A stretch of DNA of 9,754 nt. Origin: an uncultured Collinsella sp. (GTDB lineage: Bacteria > Actinomycetota > Coriobacteriia > Coriobacteriales > Coriobacteriaceae). A model generated the notes under the pieces. The model had not been told where the DNA came from. It worked only from the letters and a program-made list of their open reading frames with translations, and did no database searches. The translations under genes were made by a program, and so were the position numbers. Below, piece by piece: positions 6,391 through 9,754 of the stretch (the stretch's first letter is position 1; each line of letters starts with the position of its first letter). Location: assembly GCA_902494945.1 (NCBI GenBank), contig CABUVF010000075.1:1-9754 (forward strand). The letters run 5' to 3'.

Positions 6391-6462
6391 GCGACTGGCG
6401 AGCGCAACGGGAAACACGGTCGCAGAGCAAACAAGCGACGGTACCCCAGCGCTTCGTACCCA

Positions 6463-6491
6463 GGGAGGGCCGGTAAACCGACCCTCCTTTT
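6463..6491 (+). terminator. Intrinsic terminator after lipoprotein 2
   Basis: GGAGGG (6464-6469) pairs with CCCTCC (6482-6487). After one C-A mismatch the stem continues as CGGT/ACCG, and TTTT follows (6488-6491). The GGAGGGCC arm resembles that of the terminator behind lipoprotein 1, as expected if the duplicated unit included it. Confidence 0.8.
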
Positions 6492-6645
6492 CTTATGCCG
6501 ATAGCCGGCGAACGCGAGGGTGCCGGGCGGCAAAACCACCCCCAGCGCGGTAGCAGCACAAATAGACAAGCGCCCCAACGCGTCCGCCCGCCGATTTATG
6601 GCGCCACGCAGACAATTAAGCCAACACGTTTAGACATCCGGGCAG

Positions 6646-6651
6646 TATAGT
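6646..6651 (+). promoter_or_regulatory. Candidate -10 of the PI-PLC surface protein gene
   Basis: TATAGT is a near-consensus -10, 43 nt before the ATG at 6695. No good -35 is seen at 16-18 nt upstream, so an activator or a weak promoter is possible. The rest of 6492-6694 shows no gene or clear repeat. Confidence 0.4.
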
Positions 6652-6694
6652 GAACAAAATGAGTGCATAACCGCACCCTGCGAACGGAGGAGTT

Positions 6695-9193
6695 ATGACC
6701 GAACACCACGCCATCAGCCGTCGAGCATTCACGTTGGGCCTAGGACTCGCAGCATTGTCGCCATTTGTAAGCCTGCCCGAAACCGCGGGATTGGGCCTTC
6801 CCGTGCGCGCGGCATTTGCAGAAGACGCTGCCACAGCGTCAGTCAGCCTCGACAATTTCGTCATTCGCCTTCGCCCCGCGGGCTATTTTCGCACCGCGAG
6901 CGTCAACCAAGACGGCAACGTTCGCGGCAACGTCTGCCACCTGTTTAACGACGGCACGTCCAGCAAGCTCATCCTTGAGAACGTAACGACCAAGAATGAC
7001 GATACAAACTGGTATGCTATCCGCACCTTGCTCAATTTCGAAGAGCATAAAAAGACGGGCTACAGCATTTGGTCGGTCGACGACGACTCGGACAAAGATG
7101 GAAAGGTCATCCACGTATGGGGCGGCGAGTATGACAACAAGCCCAGCCGCGCTTTTGCGTTCGAGCGTCAATCAAACGGAACCTATATCATCCGAGACCG
7201 CACGGTCGAGAAAGAAACCGAGAAAAAAGACATTAAGTACCTGGCAATAGAATCGAACGGCGAAGACCAGGACAACAATAAGATCTGCCATAAGAGTAAG
7301 AGCATTCCGTGGGAGCTCGAACTTATCGGTTACGACATGAAAAAGAACGATGCCACGGTTAGCAGCCTCGACTGGATCACGTACAGCAGCTACGTCGATG
7401 GGCCATGTTGGATGAAATACGTCGACGACAACAAGTTCCTCGACGAGCTGAGCATCCCGGGTACGCACGATTCGGGCACCTGCAGCGTGGACAACGACAC
7501 TGAGCCCCAATCCTCGCAAGTAAAATGCCAGCAGGATTACATTCCCACGCAGTTGCTCGAAGGCATTCGCTATTTTGATATCCGGCTCGGAAAGGGCGAC
7601 GACCCCGGTATCGACCACGGGGATTACTACCTGCTCAAAAAAGACGCGTACTTTATGCATCTTTCCGATGTCATAGGCTACTTCAAAACGTTTTTGAACG
7701 AAAACCCGACAGAAGCGCTCATCATGCTTGTATCACGAGGCAACGACGAGGCTACCGACGAAAGTGTTACGACGGCTTTCGCCAAGGTTTTGGACGACAA
7801 CCCCAAACTGTTCTATACGTCGAGCCGAATCCCCACGCTACACGAGGTGCGCGGAAAGATCGTTCTGCTGCGTCGATTTAGGCTCGCCGGCAACAGTGTA
7901 AGCGGCCACACGTGGGGCCTCGACCTTACCGAATGGGATGACAAGATCAAGGCTCACTCCGACAGCGCCACTATGTGTCTCGTCCAAGACGCGCGGGGCT
8001 TTGAAGCCGCGGGGGAAACAGGCGACAAAGAGCCCTATTGCACCAAGGTATACGCCCAGGACAAGTACAAACTCACGGGAACCGACAAGCTCAGCTGGGT
8101 CGATAATGCGCTGAAGGAAACGACCGGGCGCACGCGCAACGAGGTAGATGTCGAGGACGATAACGGGGCCAAGGAGCAAGTCCTGGAGCGCTGCTGGTCT
8201 ATCAACTACACCAGCTGCACGGGCTTGTCGCACGGAGGCAATCCTTTTACCTCGGCACGAGTAGTCAACGAGCATCTGTATAAGAGCCCGTACATCAACC
8301 CCAGCGGCACCGAGGATACAAAGTCAGATTACCTCAAGCACATTGGCATCATCGCATCCGACTTTGTTGATGCGGCGCTGGCCCGGAGCATCTACCAGCG
8401 CAATTACGATACGGAGCACAAGCAGACGGCTTCGTACTATCTCCCGTACTATCTCCCGACCCGCATGCGCATGACGTACGGCGACTCGCTGAGCGATGCC
8501 TCATTCCAGGATGGCAAGACCGTTGGCGAGGGTCATTTCCGCCTTGCCGACAGCAGCAACGCGCTCAACGCGACAGCTTCGGGCCATGCGTTTGCCATTG
8601 AATACGTGGATGTCGACGCCCTGGGCAACGAGACCGTTACGGGGCTGCAGGGCTCTGTGCCCATCGATATCGATCCACGCGCGCTGACGCCCCATTTTGA
8701 GGGACTCGAAGGCCTTAAGGCCGGCGAAGACGTGCGCGCCAAGATTGCGGCATCACTCGAGGGCAAGCTCGAAACCGATGCCTGCACGGCCCAGCTCGAG
8801 TTTGTGCACGACGCGAACGGCGCTCCGGGCACGGCAATGGCCGAGGGCGAAACATTTGCCGCAGGAACGTACTGGGTGCGCGTGAACGGTCTCTTGGGCG
8901 ACGCGGCGCAGAACTACACGCTCGCCAGCGACGGAGCCGCAAGCTTTACCGTAGCGGCCTCGGGCAGTGCAGGCGGCACCGGCAGCGACACGGGTTCCAA
9001 CGCAGGCGGCGCCGACAAGAACGGCAAGAGCAACAAGAGAGGCCAGGGCAAGAGCTCGGGCGGAAAGCTCGCCAACACGGGCGACGGCTCTGGCGTTGCC
9101 GCCGGGCTCGCTGCCGCCGCCGTGGCGACAACGGTCGCAGGTGCAGCAATGCTTGCCAGTGACCGCGACAATACCGAGGACGTTAACGAATAG
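6695..9193 (+). CDS. Tat-exported, wall-anchored PI-PLC-domain surface protein
   Basis: This 832-aa exported protein is built in modules. A twin-arginine signal SRRAFTL (8-14) with a likely cut after AFA (42) comes first. Residues about 50-212 form a Trp/Asp-rich beta domain resembling ricin-type trefoil lectins (tentative). Residues about 245-570 match the PI-specific phospholipase C X domain, which cleaves phosphatidylinositol or GPI headgroups. LSIPGTHDSGT (252-262) gives the first catalytic His258 and Asp259, FDIR the Arg297, and DHGDYYL (307-313) the second His308. FLNENPTEALIM and RGKIVLLRRF (386-395) match further family positions. Arg297 sits where metal-independent bacterial enzymes have Arg. 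Residues about 595-755 look like Ig/MBG-type beta repeats. A Gly/Ser/Lys linker (757-791) leads to LANTG (792-796), a hydrophobic span (about 799-821) and an acidic tail. GGAGGAG lies just before the ATG. Substrate and role (host GPI, lipid scavenging) are inferred. Confidence 0.9.
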   Translation: MTEHHAISRRAFTLGLGLAALSPFVSLPETAGLGLPVRAAFAEDAATASVSLDNFVIRLRPAGYFRTASVNQDGNVRGNVCHLFNDGTSSKLILENVTTKNDDTNWYAIRTLLNFEEHKKTGYSIWSVDDDSDKDGKVIHVWGGEYDNKPSRAFAFERQSNGTYIIRDRTVEKETEKKDIKYLAIESNGEDQDNNKICHKSKSIPWELELIGYDMKKNDATVSSLDWITYSSYVDGPCWMKYVDDNKFLDELSIPGTHDSGTCSVDNDTEPQSSQVKCQQDYIPTQLLEGIRYFDIRLGKGDDPGIDHGDYYLLKKDAYFMHLSDVIGYFKTFLNENPTEALIMLVSRGNDEATDESVTTAFAKVLDDNPKLFYTSSRIPTLHEVRGKIVLLRRFRLAGNSVSGHTWGLDLTEWDDKIKAHSDSATMCLVQDARGFEAAGETGDKEPYCTKVYAQDKYKLTGTDKLSWVDNALKETTGRTRNEVDVEDDNGAKEQVLERCWSINYTSCTGLSHGGNPFTSARVVNEHLYKSPYINPSGTEDTKSDYLKHIGIIASDFVDAALARSIYQRNYDTEHKQTASYYLPYYLPTRMRMTYGDSLSDASFQDGKTVGEGHFRLADSSNALNATASGHAFAIEYVDVDALGNETVTGLQGSVPIDIDPRALTPHFEGLEGLKAGEDVRAKIAASLEGKLETDACTAQLEFVHDANGAPGTAMAEGETFAAGTYWVRVNGLLGDAAQNYTLASDGAASFTVAASGSAGGTGSDTGSNAGGADKNGKSNKRGQGKSSGGKLANTGDGSGVAAGLAAAAVATTVAGAAMLASDRDNTEDVNE
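8435..8458 (+). repeat. 12-bp exact tandem duplication inside the PI-PLC gene
   Basis: TACTATCTCCCG occurs twice back to back (8435-8446, 8447-8458) and encodes YYLPYYLP (residues 581-588) just after the catalytic domain. It stays in frame and looks like a replication-slippage duplication. Confidence 0.85.
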
Positions 9194-9222
9194 GCAAGCC
9201 GGCCTTTTAGACACATCGACTC

Positions 9223-9262
9223 AATCGGGGGCGCAGGATACCGTTCTGTGCCCCCGATTTTT
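9223..9262 (+). terminator. Intrinsic terminator after the PI-PLC gene
   Basis: AATCGGGGGCGCAG (9223-9236) pairs with CTGTGCCCCCGATT (9246-9259), a 14-bp stem with one G-U pair and a 9-nt loop, running into a T tract to 9262. It lies between convergent genes but has a good U-run only on the plus strand. Confidence 0.9.
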
Positions 9263-9287
9263 ACCTTGGCCCAAACGCCGCCATAGG

Positions 9288-9557
9288 CTACATCACCATG
9301 TTCAGCGCATTCACGAACTCCTGAGCTTGGGAGCGGCTGCTCAGACTAAAGACACAGGCAGTCAACAGCCTGTTACGTAGGAAAACGTCGCGGCCCTTGA
9401 TCCTGCTGACCCCCGTAATGTCCTTAAGATAAACAATCTCGGTGTGCTTGCCACCAAAAGTGCCCTTCTTGAGCACCTCGATACGGTTGGGGTAGATCTT
9501 GACGTCTTTAAACCTACCCGAGCCCTTGTCCTGAAACAGCAAGGTGTTGTTGTCCAT
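9288..9557 (-). CDS. Small PH-like domain protein
   Basis: This 89-aa protein has the pattern of a single bacterial PH-like domain. A strand set (LLFQDKGSGRFKDVKIYPNR, IEVLKKGTFGGKHTEIVYL) leads into KDITGVSRIKG, RLLTACVFSLSSRSQAQEF and a C-terminal helix, FVNALNMVM. Such domains often act as adaptors or membrane and protein sensors; no partner is visible here. There is no signal peptide or membrane segment. The ATG at 9557 has GGGAG 8 nt upstream. A GTG at 9602 would extend it by 15 residues but lies directly behind the candidate -10 and has no SD. It runs convergently to the PI-PLC gene, 94 nt away. The fold assignment is from sequence pattern only. Confidence 0.75.
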   Translation of the reverse strand: MDNNTLLFQDKGSGRFKDVKIYPNRIEVLKKGTFGGKHTEIVYLKDITGVSRIKGRDVFLRNRLLTACVFSLSSRSQAQEFVNALNMVM

Positions 9558-9602
9558 GCATGTCACTCCCATAGGGTTCGTGAAAACTGTCTCTATTGCC
9601 AC

Positions 9603-9631
9603 ATTTTAGTCACTTCGGGAATCCTGCACGA
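9603..9631 (-). promoter_or_regulatory. Candidate promoter of the PH-like gene
   Basis: TAAAAT (9608-9603) is a good -10, with a poor -35 TCGTGC (9631-9626) at 17 nt. The start would fall near 9596, giving a leader of about 40 nt to the ATG at 9557. Confidence 0.45.
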
Positions 9632-9656
9632 AGGCGCTAGGCGACATTGGAATTCG

Positions 9657-9754
9657 AGTCCGCGCGAGGACTTTTAATGAAGTGCCCGGCACTTCCCCGC
9701 AACACAAAAACGGGGCAGTAACCAGGAGTGGGGGCAGCCCCCGTACACAAACAA
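9657..9754. other. Hairpin-rich non-coding right edge
   Basis: No gene is seen. Hairpins are AGTCC/GGACT with TTTT (9657-9675, plus strand, terminator-like), GAAGTGC/GCACTTC with loop CCG (9679-9695) and GGGGG/CCCCC with loop CAG (9730-9742). On the minus strand, ACGGGG (9744-9739) can pair with CCCCGT (9715-9710), followed by TTTTT. This may be the terminator of a gene lying to the right of the window. Confidence 0.35.

Noticed and set aside
9558..9602. Upstream GTG start of the PH-like gene
   Set aside because: It has no SD and sits directly after the candidate -10, while GGGAG is correctly spaced for the ATG at 9557.
9640..9670. tRNA T-arm-like sequence (ATTCGAGTCC)
   Set aside because: The flanking bases do not form a 5-bp T stem, and no acceptor, D or anticodon arm could be found on either strand.
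1..9754. CRISPR array, insertion sequence or phage remnants
   Set aside because: No regularly spaced repeats, transposase-like frame or terminal inverted repeats were seen; the window is ordinary chromosomal gene order apart from the surface-protein region.

Overview
This 9.75 kb window is GC-rich bacterial DNA, densely coded and without mobile-element or CRISPR signatures. Gene content and protein style suggest an anaerobic gut actinobacterium of the Coriobacteriia, probably Collinsella or a relative. The clues are short MKKK lipoprotein signals, a Tat-exported protein with an LAxTG-type wall anchor, and a C69 dipeptidase beside folate one-carbon genes. This placement is an inference from protein character, not from a marker gene.

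Positions 1-4578 all read on the minus strand. From upstream to downstream they are a FchA-type cyclodeaminase/cyclohydrolase and a FolD-type methylene-THF dehydrogenase (2 nt apart), a C69 Ntn-hydrolase dipeptidase, a small phasin-like helical protein, and an ABC1/UbiB-family atypical kinase that runs off the left edge. fchA-folD has its own good promoter (-35/-10 at 4684-4656) and a strong 5' UTR hairpin. FolD aligns with Ala and Phe where bifunctional FolD enzymes have the cyclohydrolase Lys and Gln. The pair therefore looks like one bifunctional enzyme's work divided between two proteins.

Positions 4585-4955 form a divergent control region. To its right, on the plus strand, lie two paralogous lipoproteins (4956-5555 and 5797-6390) of a family I do not recognise. 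Each has its own terminator, and each is preceded by the same 18-nt sequence containing an imperfect palindrome, so they are probably a co-regulated tandem duplication. A short reading frame ending in a 4-nt ATGA overlap precedes each.

Next on the plus strand is an 832-aa cell-surface protein (6695-9193): Tat signal, a possible lectin-like domain, a PI-PLC X-type catalytic domain with its two His residues, a C-terminal beta-rich region, a Gly/Ser/Lys linker and an LANTG anchor. It ends at a strong terminator. A convergent small minus-strand gene (9288-9557) encodes a likely bacterial PH-like domain. The last 150 bases hold only its promoter and several hairpins.
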